Notes: generated by a model from the letters alone, not told the origin. A stretch of 64,000 bases of DNA from Sphingopyxis sp. Root154 (GCF_001427105.1 NZ_LMGI01000003.1:784618-848617), one strand, 5' to 3'. Shown: positions 44,729 to 54,191, counted from the stretch's first letter. Numbers and translations are program-made.

Positions 44729-46015
44729 TCAGGCTGTCTTTTCAAGCGTGACTTGCGCGACGTCGATGCCGCCGCCGCGAAAGCCCCCCTCGCAATATTG
44801 CAGATAATAACGCCAGAGCCGCACGAACCGCGCGTCGAACCCCGGCGGCAGTTGATCGGCCGCGACCGCCGCGTCGAAGCTTTCGCGCCACCGGCGGAGC
44901 GTTTCGGCATAGTCGCCGCCGAACCGATGCACATCGCGCCACGCGAGGCCGCGTGCTTCGGCCAGCACGCGGAAGCGGCTTTCCGAGATCAGGCAGCCGC
45001 CCGGGAAGATATAGGCCTGGATGAAATCGCTGCTCGCCGCATAGCGTTCGAACAGCGCGTCGTTGATCAATATATACTGGATCGCCGCCTTGCCGCCGGG
45101 ACGCAGCAGCCGCGCGATCGCGTCGAGATAGGTGGGCCAATAAGCCTCGCCGACTGCCTCCACCATTTCGACGCTGGCGATGGCGTCATACGGTCCCTGC
45201 GCGTCACGATAATCGCAGATTTCGATGCGCGAGCGATCCGACAGATCGACCGCAGCGAGCCGCGCATCGGCGATTTCGGCCTGCGCGGGCGACAAAGTGA
45301 TGCCAGTATAGAGCACGTCGTGGCGTTCGACCGCACGCTCAGCGAGCGCCCCCCAGCCGCAGCCGATCTCAAGCAGCCGGCTTCCTGAACGCAGGTCTAG
45401 CCGATCGAGGATCGCATCGACCTTTGCCGCCTGCGCCTCCTCGAGGGACTGGCCGGGATCGGTGAATAAGGCGCTCGAATAGTTCATGCTCGGATCGAGC
45501 CACAACCGGTAGAAATCATTGCCCAAATCATAGTGGGCATGGATGTTCCGCTTCGCACCACGCCGATCGTTGTGATGGAGCGCGTGGATCGCCTTGTTCA
45601 GCCAGCGCCACGGACCATGCGCGCGCGCGACACTGCCCAGGGCTTCACCATTGCGCATGAACAGGTCGAACAAAGGCACCGGATCGGGCGACGACCATTC
45701 GTCGGCTTCCCAAGCGCGATACCAGCCCACCGAACCCGACAGCGCCAGCCTCGCGAGCGAGGCCCAGCTGTGGAGATGGACGACCGCGACCGGCCCCTTG
45801 CCGCGCCCGCCTAGCAGACGCACGCTGCCGTCAGGCAAATGGCTCTCGATCGTTCCCTGGGCGAGCCCGGCGTCGATCCGGTCGAGCATGCGGTGAAAGA
45901 GGCTCGCGGGCGCCAGCGCGATCAGCCGCGCCATGCCGCCGCCCGAGCGATAGGCACGGTCGGCGCGGAGCAGTTCCTTACCGCGGCGCGGGCTGACATG
46001 CGTGTTCATTGACAT
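44729..46015 (-). CDS. cfa: Cyclopropane-fatty-acyl-phospholipid synthase family protein
   Basis: A 428-residue SAM methyltransferase. Diagnostic segments are AHYDLGNDFYRLWLDPSMNYSSALF and the SAM loop LLEIGCGWGALAERAVE, followed by GITLSPAQAEIADARL and YIFPGGCLIS. It adds a methylene group to unsaturated phospholipid acyl chains at the membrane. The N-terminal domain is present, as in full-length Cfa. It heads a two-gene unit with the serine hydrolase. Confidence 0.92.
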   Translation of the reverse strand: MSMNTHVSPRRGKELLRADRAYRSGGGMARLIALAPASLFHRMLDRIDAGLAQGTIESHLPDGSVRLLGGRGKGPVAVVHLHSWASLARLALSGSVGWYRAWEADEWSSPDPVPLFDLFMRNGEALGSVARAHGPWRWLNKAIHALHHNDRRGAKRNIHAHYDLGNDFYRLWLDPSMNYSSALFTDPGQSLEEAQAAKVDAILDRLDLRSGSRLLEIGCGWGALAERAVERHDVLYTGITLSPAQAEIADARLAAVDLSDRSRIEICDYRDAQGPYDAIASVEMVEAVGEAYWPTYLDAIARLLRPGGKAAIQYILINDALFERYAASSDFIQAYIFPGGCLISESRFRVLAEARGLAWRDVHRFGGDYAETLRRWRESFDAAVAADQLPPGFDARFVRLWRYYLQYCEGGFRGGGIDVAQVTLEKTA

Positions 46016-46086
46016 CTTCCTGCCTCAAACGCATCGCGCTGACAATCGGTTGAAACACGCGGCGCCATGACGTCGCGCGGACCCGC

Positions 46087-47040
46087 TCATTCGGGATGGC
46101 TGGCGGTGTCGGGCGCGGTCAGGCGGACCTGGAACCGGTCGCGCGCGAGCGGGTGCATGAAACGCTGGTCGCGCAGCAGGATCGCATCGCCATCCCTTTG
46201 CGCCACGGGCATTCGCGACCAGAACAGGAAAGCGCGCGCCGCGGGATCGGCCTTGACCCACGTCGCGAGGCGCGGATCGTCCATGCCGGTCGGTGCACCG
46301 GTCAGATCGACTTCGCCGCCGGCGCCCGGAACGAAGCTTGCGGTGCCGTAGCGGTCGGCGGTCCGCCAGAAGATATCGCGTTTCCAGAAGGCGAACGGCG
46401 GCGGGCTCGCGACGACGAGCGCATCCTTCTGACCACCCGCCTCAAGCGCGCGCGACGCCATGCGCTCGGCAGCGCCGGTGATGAGGCCATTGGCGAAGAT
46501 ATAGGCGCATACGGCGGTGAATCCGATCCATGCCGGGCGCCGCCAGTTCGCCGCTGCGCGCCGTTCGCCGCGCAGCGACAGCCAGACCGACATAGCGAGT
46601 GCGATCCAAATCCACAGGTCGATGATGAAGATGCTGTCGCCATAGAACCAGCGGTGACTGAACGGTTCGAGCAGCCGGATGCCGTAATTGTTGAGCCAGT
46701 CGAGCGCGGGGTGGCTGAAGCAACCGACATAGGCGAGCGCGAGCAGCCAGCCCTTGTCGACCGGAAGCCGCTCCGCCGGTCTTTTGCCGCGCCGGCCCTG
46801 CCAGTGGTCGAAGGTGAGCATCAGCCCCCACAGGATGATCGGCAGCACCAGCAGCGCGATCGGCCCGTGGGTGATCCCGCGCCGCATCGATAGCGATTCG
46901 ATGCCATAGATCGCGCAGGCCGCGTCGATATCGGGCAGGTTCGCCGCGATGATCAGCGTCGGCATTGCCAGGCCGGTCTTTTTCTTGAGCCCCATCTGGC
47001 CAAGAACCGCCCCGACGAAGCTGTGCGTCAGATTGTCCAT
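46087..47040 (-). CDS. Membrane-bound metal-dependent hydrolase (DUF457/YdjM-like)
   Basis: A 317-residue membrane protein beginning MDNLTHSFVGAVLGQMGL, the signature of the YdjM-like family, with conserved acidic/His residues in ANLPDIDAAC, RGITHGPIALLVL and GCFSHPALDWLNNYG. About four to five transmembrane helices follow. The family is predicted to be a zinc-dependent membrane hydrolase, perhaps acting on lipids; no substrate is established. Confidence 0.85.
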   Translation of the reverse strand: MDNLTHSFVGAVLGQMGLKKKTGLAMPTLIIAANLPDIDAACAIYGIESLSMRRGITHGPIALLVLPIILWGLMLTFDHWQGRRGKRPAERLPVDKGWLLALAYVGCFSHPALDWLNNYGIRLLEPFSHRWFYGDSIFIIDLWIWIALAMSVWLSLRGERRAAANWRRPAWIGFTAVCAYIFANGLITGAAERMASRALEAGGQKDALVVASPPPFAFWKRDIFWRTADRYGTASFVPGAGGEVDLTGAPTGMDDPRLATWVKADPAARAFLFWSRMPVAQRDGDAILLRDQRFMHPLARDRFQVRLTAPDTASHPE

Positions 47041-47078
47041 GCCGAGCTATAGGTCCGACGCGCGGTGCCGCGGCAAGA

Positions 47079-48116
47079 TCAGAGTTCGGGCCCGCCCTCG
47101 GTGACCGTCCAGGTCTGCCCTTTCTTGAGCAGGCTCTGGAGATCGGCCGTCTTGCCTTCAGCCGCCGCCTTGTTCTGGCGAACGACATCGGCCTCAAAAG
47201 TCGGGCGCGGGTCGTCGTAGAGGACGCCGAGCGCCATCGGGAATTCGCCGAAGCGCATCTCAACGAGCATGTGCGCTACGCTGCGGTTGGTGACGTCGTG
47301 GACAATCACACCCGCAGCCTGCCAGTCGCCATCGACGACATCGACGGTCTTGAGATGCAGCGCCTCGGCGTCGAGCGCTATGCCCTTGGTCCCCTTGGCG
47401 TAGATCATCGGCTCGCCCTGCTTGAGCCAGAGCTGGCGATCCTCGGCACCCTTTGGTGCCGCGAAATCCTCGAACACGTCTTTGTTATAGACGATACAAT
47501 TCTGAAAAATCTCGATAAAAGCTGCCCCCTTATGGGCGTGTGCTGCCTTCAGCACGTTCGGGAGCTCCTTCGACACGTCGAAGCCGCGTGCAACAAAGCG
47601 CGCCCCGGCGCCGAGCGCGAAAGCCGCGGGCTGCGCGGGGCGGTCGACCGAACCATAAGGCGTCGACGGGCTCGTCGTCCCGACGCGGCTGGTCGGAGAA
47701 TATTGCCCTTTGGTCAGGCCGTAAATCTCGTTGTTGAACAGCATGATCTGGCAATCGAGATTGCGGCGGATCAGGTGCATCGTGTGGTTGCCGCCGATCG
47801 ACAGCCCGTCGCCGTCGCCGGTAACGATCCACACATCGAGGTTCGGATTGGCGAGCTTCAGCCCCGTCGCGAACGCCGGCGCGCGGCCGTGGATCGTGTG
47901 GAAGCCATACGTTTCCATATAATAGGGGAAGCGTGACGAGCAGCCGATGCCGCTGATAAACACGGTATTCTCGGGCGCAGTGCCGATTTCGGGCATCGTG
48001 CGCTGCACCGCCTTCAGGATCGCATAGTCGCCGCAACCGGGACACCAGCGGACTTCCTGATCGGTTTCCCAATCCTTGAGCGTCGTCGTCCGCGCGATGG
48101 TTGTCATCTCGTTCAC
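47079..48116 (-). CDS. korB: 2-oxoacid:ferredoxin oxidoreductase, beta subunit
   Basis: A 345-residue thiamine-diphosphate subunit: VRWCPGCGDYAILKAVQ, GIGCSSRFPYYMETYGFHTIHGR, and the TPP/Mg loop GDGDGLSIGGNHTMHLIRRN followed by NNEIYGLTKGQYSPTS. This is the two-subunit KorAB type used by aerobes for reversible 2-oxoglutarate oxidation with ferredoxin. It overlaps korA by four bases. Confidence 0.93.
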   Translation of the reverse strand: MNEMTTIARTTTLKDWETDQEVRWCPGCGDYAILKAVQRTMPEIGTAPENTVFISGIGCSSRFPYYMETYGFHTIHGRAPAFATGLKLANPNLDVWIVTGDGDGLSIGGNHTMHLIRRNLDCQIMLFNNEIYGLTKGQYSPTSRVGTTSPSTPYGSVDRPAQPAAFALGAGARFVARGFDVSKELPNVLKAAHAHKGAAFIEIFQNCIVYNKDVFEDFAAPKGAEDRQLWLKQGEPMIYAKGTKGIALDAEALHLKTVDVVDGDWQAAGVIVHDVTNRSVAHMLVEMRFGEFPMALGVLYDDPRPTFEADVVRQNKAAAEGKTADLQSLLKKGQTWTVTEGGPEL

Positions 48117-49975
48117 TTGAGTGCCTCCTCGATGGCGGCTTCGATTTCGGCGATGGTGAAGGGCTGGCCCGACACCTTGTTCACCGGCTTGGCGTCGACC
48201 AGATACTGGTCGCGCAGCACGGTCTTGAGCTGGCCGGTGTTCATCTCGGGTACGATCACGCGGTCATAGCTTTTCAGCAGCTCACCAAGATTGGCGGGCA
48301 GCGGCCAGATATGGCGGATATGGATGTGGCTGACGTCCAAACCCTCGGCGCGCTTGCGGCGCACCGCCTGATGGATCGGGCCAAAGGTCGAGCCCCAGCC
48401 GACGACCGCGAGCTTGCCGCCCTCGGCGCCGAGTTCGACGACCTGGTCGGGCACCTTGATGCCGTCGATCTTGTCCTTGCGGATATCGGTCATCGCCTGA
48501 TGATTTTCGGGGGCATAGTTGATGTGCCCGGTGTCGAGTTCCTTCTCGATCCCGCCGATGCGGTGCAGGAGCCCCGGCGTACCGGGCTTCACCCAGGGAC
48601 GTTTGAGATTTTCGTCGCGGCCATAGGGTTTGAACCCGCCTTCGGGCGCTTCGGTGAGGAATTCGACCGGGAAGGCATCATAAGTCGTGAGATCCGGCAC
48701 GGCCCAGGGCTCGGCGGCGTTCGCGATATAGCCGTCGGTCAGCAGCATCACCGGGGTCATATATTGCACCGCGATGCGCACCGCCTCGATCGCGCATTCG
48801 AACGCGTCGCCGGGCGAGCGCGCGGCGACGACGGGCATCGGCGCGTCGCCGTTGCGGCCGTAAACCGCCTGATACAGATCGGACTGCTCGGTCTTCGTCG
48901 GCAGGCCGGTCGAGGGGCCGCCGCGCTGCGAGTTGACGATGACGAGCGGCAGCTCGGTCATGATCGCAAGGCCCATCGCCTCGCCCTTCAGGGCGATCCC
49001 GGGGCCCGACGAGCTGGTGACGCCGAGCGATCCCGCATAGCTGGCGCCGATCGCCGAGCAGATGGCAGCGATTTCGTCCTCGGCCTGGAAGGTCGTGACG
49101 TCATATTCCTTGAGCCGCGACAGGTGATGCAAGATCGCCGAGGCGGGCGTGATCGGATAGCCGCCGAAGAACATCGGCAGCCTGGCAAGCTGCGCGCCCG
49201 CAACGAGCCCGAACGCAATGCCTTCTGCACCGGTCAGCGTGCGATAGAGACCGGGTGCCACCGGTGCGGGGTCGACATGATGCTGCTTGAGCGGACCCGC
49301 GAGTTCGGCGGTCTCGCCATAGGCATGGCCCGCATTGAGCGCGGCGACGTTCGCGGCGGCGAGGTCGGGCGCCTTGGCGAATTTCGCATTGAGCCAGTCG
49401 ATCAGCGGCTGGCGGTCTCGGTCGAACATCCAGAGCGAGAGCCCCAGCGTCCACATATTCTTGCAGCGCAAGGCTTCCTTGTTGCCGAGCCCGAAGGGCT
49501 TGACCGCGTCCATCGTCAGCTGGCTGATGTTGAGCTTGAGGAGCTGCCATTTGGCGAGGCTGCCGTCGTCGAGCGGGTTTGCGTCATATTTCGCCTTGGC
49601 GAGGTTGCGGTCGTTGAACTCGCCCTCGTCGGCGATGATCAGGCCGCCCTGCTTCAATTGCGGCACGTTGGTCTTGAGCGCCGCGGGGTTCATCGCGACG
49701 AGCACGTCAGGCGCGTCGCCCGCGGTGTCGATCGCCGACGATCCGAAATTGATCTGGAACGCCGATACCCCGAACAGCGTGCCCTGCGGCGCGCGGATTT
49801 CGGCGGGGAAATCGGGGAAGGTCGCAAAGTCGTTGCCGGCAAGCGCCGACGAAAGGGTAAACTGACCGCCGGTCAGTTGCATCCCGTCGCCACTGTCCCC
49901 GGCAAATCGCACCACTACCGCATCCGAAAGGGGGGACTGCCGTTTGTCGGCCTGGTCCACTACCGCTGTCGCCAT
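48113..49975 (-). CDS. korA: 2-oxoacid:ferredoxin oxidoreductase, alpha (fused gamma-alpha) subunit
   Basis: A 620-residue fusion. The N-terminal gamma domain is at ~1-200 (VVRFAGDSGDGMQLTGGQFTLSSAL, RAPQGTLFGVSAFQINFGS). The alpha domain follows (GYPITPASAILHHLSRLKEYDVTTFQAEDEIAAI, VTSSSGPGIALKGEAMGLAI, NSQRGGPSTGLPTKTEQSDLYQA). It binds the CoA and oxoacid parts of the reaction. The ATG at 49975 (MATAVVDQ) is preferred; the same frame stays open upstream to 50182 but overlaps the divergent esterase promoter and start. Confidence 0.93.
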   Translation of the reverse strand: MATAVVDQADKRQSPLSDAVVVRFAGDSGDGMQLTGGQFTLSSALAGNDFATFPDFPAEIRAPQGTLFGVSAFQINFGSSAIDTAGDAPDVLVAMNPAALKTNVPQLKQGGLIIADEGEFNDRNLAKAKYDANPLDDGSLAKWQLLKLNISQLTMDAVKPFGLGNKEALRCKNMWTLGLSLWMFDRDRQPLIDWLNAKFAKAPDLAAANVAALNAGHAYGETAELAGPLKQHHVDPAPVAPGLYRTLTGAEGIAFGLVAGAQLARLPMFFGGYPITPASAILHHLSRLKEYDVTTFQAEDEIAAICSAIGASYAGSLGVTSSSGPGIALKGEAMGLAIMTELPLVIVNSQRGGPSTGLPTKTEQSDLYQAVYGRNGDAPMPVVAARSPGDAFECAIEAVRIAVQYMTPVMLLTDGYIANAAEPWAVPDLTTYDAFPVEFLTEAPEGGFKPYGRDENLKRPWVKPGTPGLLHRIGGIEKELDTGHINYAPENHQAMTDIRKDKIDGIKVPDQVVELGAEGGKLAVVGWGSTFGPIHQAVRRKRAEGLDVSHIHIRHIWPLPANLGELLKSYDRVIVPEMNTGQLKTVLRDQYLVDAKPVNKVSGQPFTIAEIEAAIEEALK

Positions 49976-50160
49976 TTTCTCTTCTGCCTCAAATCTTGCG
50001 AACCTGTGACATCGGCCTAGGCCCGTGCGCGCCAAGCCGCAATTGAGAAAAAATTGTGCGCTGCAAAGGGTGATGCACAGGGTGAGTTTCATTTCGGGAT
50101 TGAATTTGCCCCGCCGATACCGAATAGCGTGGTGAAAACAGCGATCAGGGAGAGACGCAG

Positions 50161-51108
50161 ATGACCGACGGCACCACCGCATATACGCGCCCCGACGTGG
50201 CGGCTTTCCTTGCCTTCCTGAACGCCCAGGAAGGACCGAAAATGGAGGAGATGCCGCCCGAGGGCGCGCGCGCGATGTTCCGCGTAATGGGCCAGCTTGC
50301 CGATGTGCCGCGCGGCGAGATCGCGAAGGTCGAGGATCGGACCATCCCCGGCCCCGCCGGTGAGATCGCCATCCGCATCTATGACGACCGCCCGGCTCGC
50401 GAAACCGGACCGGTGATGGTCTTCTATCATGGCGGCGGCTGGGTGATCGGCGACCTCGACACGCATGATGCCTATTGCGCCGAGGCGGCGCGACTGCTCG
50501 ACATGCCCGTGATCGCGGTCGACTACCGCCTCGCCCCCGAACACCCCTTCCCCGCCGCGCCGATCGATTGCGAGGCCGCGACGCGCTGGGTCGCCGACAA
50601 TATCCCCTGCACCGGGCTGGTCCTGTCCGGCGAAAGCGCCGGGGGCAATTTGACGATCGCCACCGCGCTCACCTTGCGCGACAAGCCGGCGTCGAAACCG
50701 GTGATCGCGATCCATCCGATTTATCCCGCCGTGACGACGCACGACGACTGGCAAAGCTATCGCGATTTCGGCGAAGGCCATCTGCTGACGCAGGGCAGCA
50801 TGACCTGGTTCGGCAATCATTACGCCGCCGACCCCGCCGACTACCGCGCCTCGCCGCTCGATTTCCCGGCCGGGGGCCTGCCCCCGACGCTGCTCATCAC
50901 CGCCGGGCTCGACCCGCTGCGCGACCAGGGCCGCGCTTATGCGGCGAAGCTGATCGAGGCCGGGGTGCCCACCACCTATCGCGAGGCGACGGGCACGATC
51001 CACGGCTATATCAACCTGGCGCAGGGCATCCCCAGCGCCAAAGAAGATATTCGCGGGGCATTGACCGTATTGAAAGCGATCGTCGCCGAAGCTACCGGGG
51101 CGGCATGA
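50161..51108 (+). CDS. Alpha/beta hydrolase (HSL/arylacetamide deacetylase-type esterase)
   Basis: A 315-residue esterase of the hormone-sensitive-lipase family: oxyanion-hole motif HGGGW in FYHGGGWVIGDLDTHD, nucleophile GESAGG, Asp in ITAGLDPLRDQG and His in GTIHGYINLAQ. It hydrolyses short acyl esters; the natural substrate is unknown. It is divergent from korA and overlaps rppH by four bases. Confidence 0.9.
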   Translation: MTDGTTAYTRPDVAAFLAFLNAQEGPKMEEMPPEGARAMFRVMGQLADVPRGEIAKVEDRTIPGPAGEIAIRIYDDRPARETGPVMVFYHGGGWVIGDLDTHDAYCAEAARLLDMPVIAVDYRLAPEHPFPAAPIDCEAATRWVADNIPCTGLVLSGESAGGNLTIATALTLRDKPASKPVIAIHPIYPAVTTHDDWQSYRDFGEGHLLTQGSMTWFGNHYAADPADYRASPLDFPAGGLPPTLLITAGLDPLRDQGRAYAAKLIEAGVPTTYREATGTIHGYINLAQGIPSAKEDIRGALTVLKAIVAEATGAA

Positions 51109-51581
51109 TCGACCACAGCACCCTTCCCTATCGCCCCTGCGCGGGCGTGATGCTCGCCAACCGCGACGGCCGCGTCTTCGTCGGCCAGCGGCTCGATACA
51201 TCGAGCGAGGCCTGGCAGATGCCGCAGGGCGGGATCGACGATGGTGAGGATGCCGAGGAAGCGGCGATCCGCGAACTCGGCGAGGAAACGGGAATCCATG
51301 GCGGTTTGGTCGAGATTATCGCGCGCAGCCGCGAGGAATATTTCTATGACCTGCCCGACCATCTGATCGGCAAGTTGTGGGGTGGCAAATATCGCGGCCA
51401 GCGCCAGCACTGGTTCCTGATGCGCTTCATGGGTGAGGATAGCGATGTCAACATCCACACCAAGCATCAGGAATTCCGCGCGTGGAAATGGGCCGAGCTG
51501 AACAAGATCGAGAAATTGATCGTCCCGTTCAAGCGCGCGCTCTACCGTGGACTCGTCGAGGAATTCGGCCCGCTCGTCTGA
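51105..51581 (+). CDS. rppH: RNA pyrophosphohydrolase
   Basis: A 158-residue Nudix hydrolase: YRPCAGVMLANRDGRVFVGQR, the Nudix box GGIDDGEDAEEAAIRELGEETGI, and KLWGGKYRGQRQHWFLMRFMG, typical of RppH/IalA. It removes pyrophosphate from the 5' end of triphosphorylated mRNA to trigger decay. Its last 40 bases overlap the convergent uracil-DNA glycosylase gene. Confidence 0.92.
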   Translation: MIDHSTLPYRPCAGVMLANRDGRVFVGQRLDTSSEAWQMPQGGIDDGEDAEEAAIRELGEETGIHGGLVEIIARSREEYFYDLPDHLIGKLWGGKYRGQRQHWFLMRFMGEDSDVNIHTKHQEFRAWKWAELNKIEKLIVPFKRALYRGLVEEFGPLV

Positions 51582-52231
51582 TCGCGGAGCGCGATCGCGG
51601 TACGGAAGACATCGGCGAACATTTCCGGCGTCAGCCGCCCCGTGTTCGTGTTGTAGCGCGAGCAGTGATAGCTATCGACGAGATGGCGCCCGTCCGGCAG
51701 CATATGGATGGCACCGTGTGCAAAGGGGTGTGCAGCAAGCCGCTCGCCGAAAGCCCGTAAAGCCGCGTCATGCGCGATCCGGCCGAGCGCGATAATCACG
51801 CGAACCTTTGGCAAGGCCGCCAGTTGCGCCTCGAAAAACGGTCGACAATTCGTAATTTCGGCGGGCGAAGGCTTGTTCTGCGGCGGCAGGCATTTGACGC
51901 TGTTGACGATAATCGCGCCGTCGAGCGTCAGCCCGTCGTCGATCCGCGCATTGTATCGGCCTTTGCTGAGGCCGAACTCCGACAGCGTCGCGAATAACAG
52001 ATCACCCGCATAATCCCCGGTGAACGGGCGCCCCGTCCGGTTCGCGCCATGCTTGCCCGGCGCGAGACCCGCAAAAGCGAGCCACGCATCGGGATCACCG
52101 AACGCATGGACTGGTGCATTCCACCAGTCGGGATGCTCGGCCTGGCATTCGCGGCGAAACGCGACGAGCCGCGGGCAGCGCGGGCAATCGCGCGGCGGCT
52201 CGGTTCCGGGCAGTGGGCTGTCAATCTCCAC
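51542..52231 (-). CDS. Uracil-DNA glycosylase, family 5 (UDGb) type
   Basis: A 229-residue glycosylase. GLAPGKHGANRTGRPFTGDYAGD is the family 5 active-site segment, and the iron-sulfur cysteines are seen in RDCPRCPRL and NSVKCLPPQNK with ITNCRPF. The second motif HPFAHG and YHCSRYNTNTGRL are also present. It removes uracil and other deaminated bases from DNA. The start is uncertain: GTG at 52231 keeps it clear of folK; a TTG at 52267 would overlap folK. Confidence 0.9.
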   Translation of the reverse strand: MEIDSPLPGTEPPRDCPRCPRLVAFRRECQAEHPDWWNAPVHAFGDPDAWLAFAGLAPGKHGANRTGRPFTGDYAGDLLFATLSEFGLSKGRYNARIDDGLTLDGAIIVNSVKCLPPQNKPSPAEITNCRPFFEAQLAALPKVRVIIALGRIAHDAALRAFGERLAAHPFAHGAIHMLPDGRHLVDSYHCSRYNTNTGRLTPEMFADVFRTAIALRDQTSGPNSSTSPR

Positions 52232-52254
52232 GCAACTGCGATAGGCGCTGCGCG

Positions 52255-52776
52255 ATGAGCAACGCAATGCCGCTTCCCCTCTATGCCATCGGCCTCGGAT
52301 CGAACCGGCGCCATGCGCGGTTCGGCGACCCGCGCGCGGTGTTGCTCGCCGCGCTCGCGGCGCTCGAGAGCGACGACATCGAAGCCGTCGACGCCAGCCC
52401 GATCATCGCGAGCGATCCGCTCGGCCCGTCGCGCCGCCGCTATGCCAACGCGGTCGCGCTTGTCGCCTCGCCGCTCAGCCCGCCCGAAATGCTCGCACGG
52501 CTGCAGGCGATCGAGGCGAGCTTCGGCCGCCGCACCGGCCAGCGCTGGAGCGCGCGAACGCTCGACCTCGATATCCTGCTCTGGTCGGGCGGGACATGGT
52601 CCGACGCTGCGCTGACGATCCCGCACCCGGCCATCGAAAGGCGCGCCTTCGTCCTCGGTCCGCTGCGCGCGATCATCCCCGAATGGCAGCATCCCCTGCA
52701 CGGCCGCAGCGTCCGCCAACTCGCCGCGCGCCTTTCGCGTCCAAAGCCGGTTGACCGCACCGCATCGGCGCACTAG
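52255..52776 (+). CDS. folK: 2-amino-4-hydroxy-6-hydroxymethyldihydropteridine diphosphokinase
   Basis: A 173-residue HPPK. LYAIGLGSNRRHARFGDPR is the start of the fold, SDPLGPSRRRYANAVALV lies in the centre, and RTLDLDILLW carries the magnesium-binding Asp pair. It transfers pyrophosphate to the pterin in folate synthesis. It is divergent from the glycosylase gene and followed by tRNA-Lys. Confidence 0.92.
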   Translation: MSNAMPLPLYAIGLGSNRRHARFGDPRAVLLAALAALESDDIEAVDASPIIASDPLGPSRRRYANAVALVASPLSPPEMLARLQAIEASFGRRTGQRWSARTLDLDILLWSGGTWSDAALTIPHPAIERRAFVLGPLRAIIPEWQHPLHGRSVRQLAARLSRPKPVDRTASAH

Positions 52777-52819
52777 GGCGGCGGCTCACTTCGCAAGCCC
52801 GCTTCGGCGGCGCCGCGAT

Positions 52820-52895
52820 GGGCCCTTAGCTCAGTCGGTAGAGCAACTGACTTTTAATCAGTAGGTCGCTGGTTCGAACCCAGCAGGGCTCACCA
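52820..52895 (+). tRNA. tRNA-Lys (anticodon TTT)
   Basis: A 76-base cloverleaf: acceptor stem GGGCCCT with AGGGCTC, D arm GCTC-AGTCGGTA-GAGC, anticodon stem ACTGA/TCAGT around CTTTTAA, T arm CTGGTTCGAACCCAG, encoded CCA. The anticodon is TTT. The DNA downstream changes in composition and content, so this gene may be the attachment site of a genomic island. Confidence 0.96.
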
Positions 52896-53189
52896 TTTTT
52901 CAATGACTTAGCTGACACGGCCTAATCCAGAGATGCTCTAGGTAACACTCTAGGTAACAACTCGGGTGTTATGACCGCGATCCGACCGCCGCTGCTGCGC
53001 CCCAGATCATCATAAAAGACCGGTTTTTTTTGGGCTCATCCAGCCGCAATAATTCCATAGGTCTTTCGCGCGAATTTACTTTTGCCCCCCATGAGCAGAG
53101 AACGCGGCCGATCCACGATCCACGATCCGCCTTCGCTGACGAGCTCGCGCAGGTCGAAATAGGCCGCTGCAACAAGAGGGGGACAAGAG
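52896..53189. other. Intergenic junction between tRNA-Lys and the accessory region
   Basis: About 290 bases with no convincing gene on either strand. It holds the 12-base tandem repeat at 52936-52959, a run of eight T's at 53023-53031, and a GATCCAC repeated tandemly near 53110. No integrase fragment was recognised. Confidence 0.6.
52936..52959. repeat. 12-base tandem direct repeat next to tRNA-Lys
   Basis: CTCTAGGTAACA occurs twice back to back, 41 bases after the tRNA CCA end. It could be a leftover of integration or a protein-binding site; no partner copy was noticed elsewhere in the window. Confidence 0.7.
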
Positions 53190-54191
53190 TTGACTACGCT
53201 AATCACTGGTGCCGCTGGCTTCATTGGCATGCATATTGCTGCAGCTTTGCTGGATCGCGGTGAGCGCGTGGTCGGCATCGACAATTTCACGCCATATTAT
53301 TCGCTCGACCTCAAGCGCGCACGAATAGCTCGGCTTGAGGCACTCCACGGCGAATCCTTTTCATTTTTGGACGTCGATTTTGGTGACGCGAACGCGCTCT
53401 CTCGTGCGCTTTCGACAACGACCTTCGACCGGATCATTCATCTTGGCGCTCAACCTGGCGTGCGCTACTCGCTCGAGAATCCTGCCGCCTACATCCACTC
53501 GAACGTTTCAGGACACGTCAACATTCTGGAACTAGCACGCCATAGGGCTATTTCGCACCTGGTGTACGCCTCGTCTTCGTCGGTCTACGGGATGCGTTCA
53601 GACGCGCCTTTTCGAGTCTCCGATCGCGCGGACACGCCGATTTCGCTCTATGCAGCCACAAAACGCGCCGATGAACTCATGAGCGAAACCTACGCCCATC
53701 TCTTCCGGATACCGATGACGGGCCTGCGCTTCTTTACCGTATATGGGCCATGGGGCCGACCCGATATGGCAGTATGGAAGTTCACCGAGGCAGTCCTGCA
53801 GGGCCGTCCAATCGACGTTTACAATTACGGCGACATGCGTCGTGACTTTACCTTTATCGATGATATCGTCGACGGCGTAATCTTGGCACTTGATCACCCC
53901 CCTGTAGATGATAATCGAGAAAAACCCGGCGGCTTCAAAACTCCTCATCGGCTGTACAACATTGGCAATAACAGTCCAGAGCGGCTCATCGACTTAATTA
54001 AAAAAATCGAAAAGGCTTGTGGCCGGAAAGCCAAAATCAATCTGTTACCAATGCAGGATGGCGATGTTCATCAAACATTCGCGGACATTGAAGACATTAG
54101 TCGCGATCTTGGTTTTCGCCCTAAAACTCCAATTTCCTGGGGAATACCGGCTTTCGTAAATTGGTATGTGGGACAATGGATGAAGAACTGA
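53190..54191 (+). CDS. NAD-dependent epimerase/dehydratase (UDP-glucuronate 4-epimerase-like)
   Basis: A 333-residue extended SDR starting at TTG behind an AGAGGGGGA ribosome-binding site. NAD motif TGAAGFIGMHIA, HLGAQPGVRYSLENP, catalytic Ser region YASSSSVYG and Tyr-x3-Lys in SLYAATKRADE, then GLRFFTVYGPWGRPDMA. This set is typical of UDP-glucuronate 4-epimerases, making UDP-galacturonate for polysaccharides. Codon use is less GC-rich than in the first 50 kb, consistent with transfer. It stands alone. Confidence 0.9.
   Translation: MTTLITGAAGFIGMHIAAALLDRGERVVGIDNFTPYYSLDLKRARIARLEALHGESFSFLDVDFGDANALSRALSTTTFDRIIHLGAQPGVRYSLENPAAYIHSNVSGHVNILELARHRAISHLVYASSSSVYGMRSDAPFRVSDRADTPISLYAATKRADELMSETYAHLFRIPMTGLRFFTVYGPWGRPDMAVWKFTEAVLQGRPIDVYNYGDMRRDFTFIDDIVDGVILALDHPPVDDNREKPGGFKTPHRLYNIGNNSPERLIDLIKKIEKACGRKAKINLLPMQDGDVHQTFADIEDISRDLGFRPKTPISWGIPAFVNWYVGQWMKN

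Noticed and set aside
48101-50020. 639-residue open frame on the plus strand
   Set aside because: It is the antisense shadow of korA, whose motifs are unmistakable.
53036-53290. Minus-strand frame beside tRNA-Lys, considered as an integrase end
   Set aside because: No tyrosine-recombinase residues (R...HxxR...Y) were found; it also overlaps the start of the epimerase gene.
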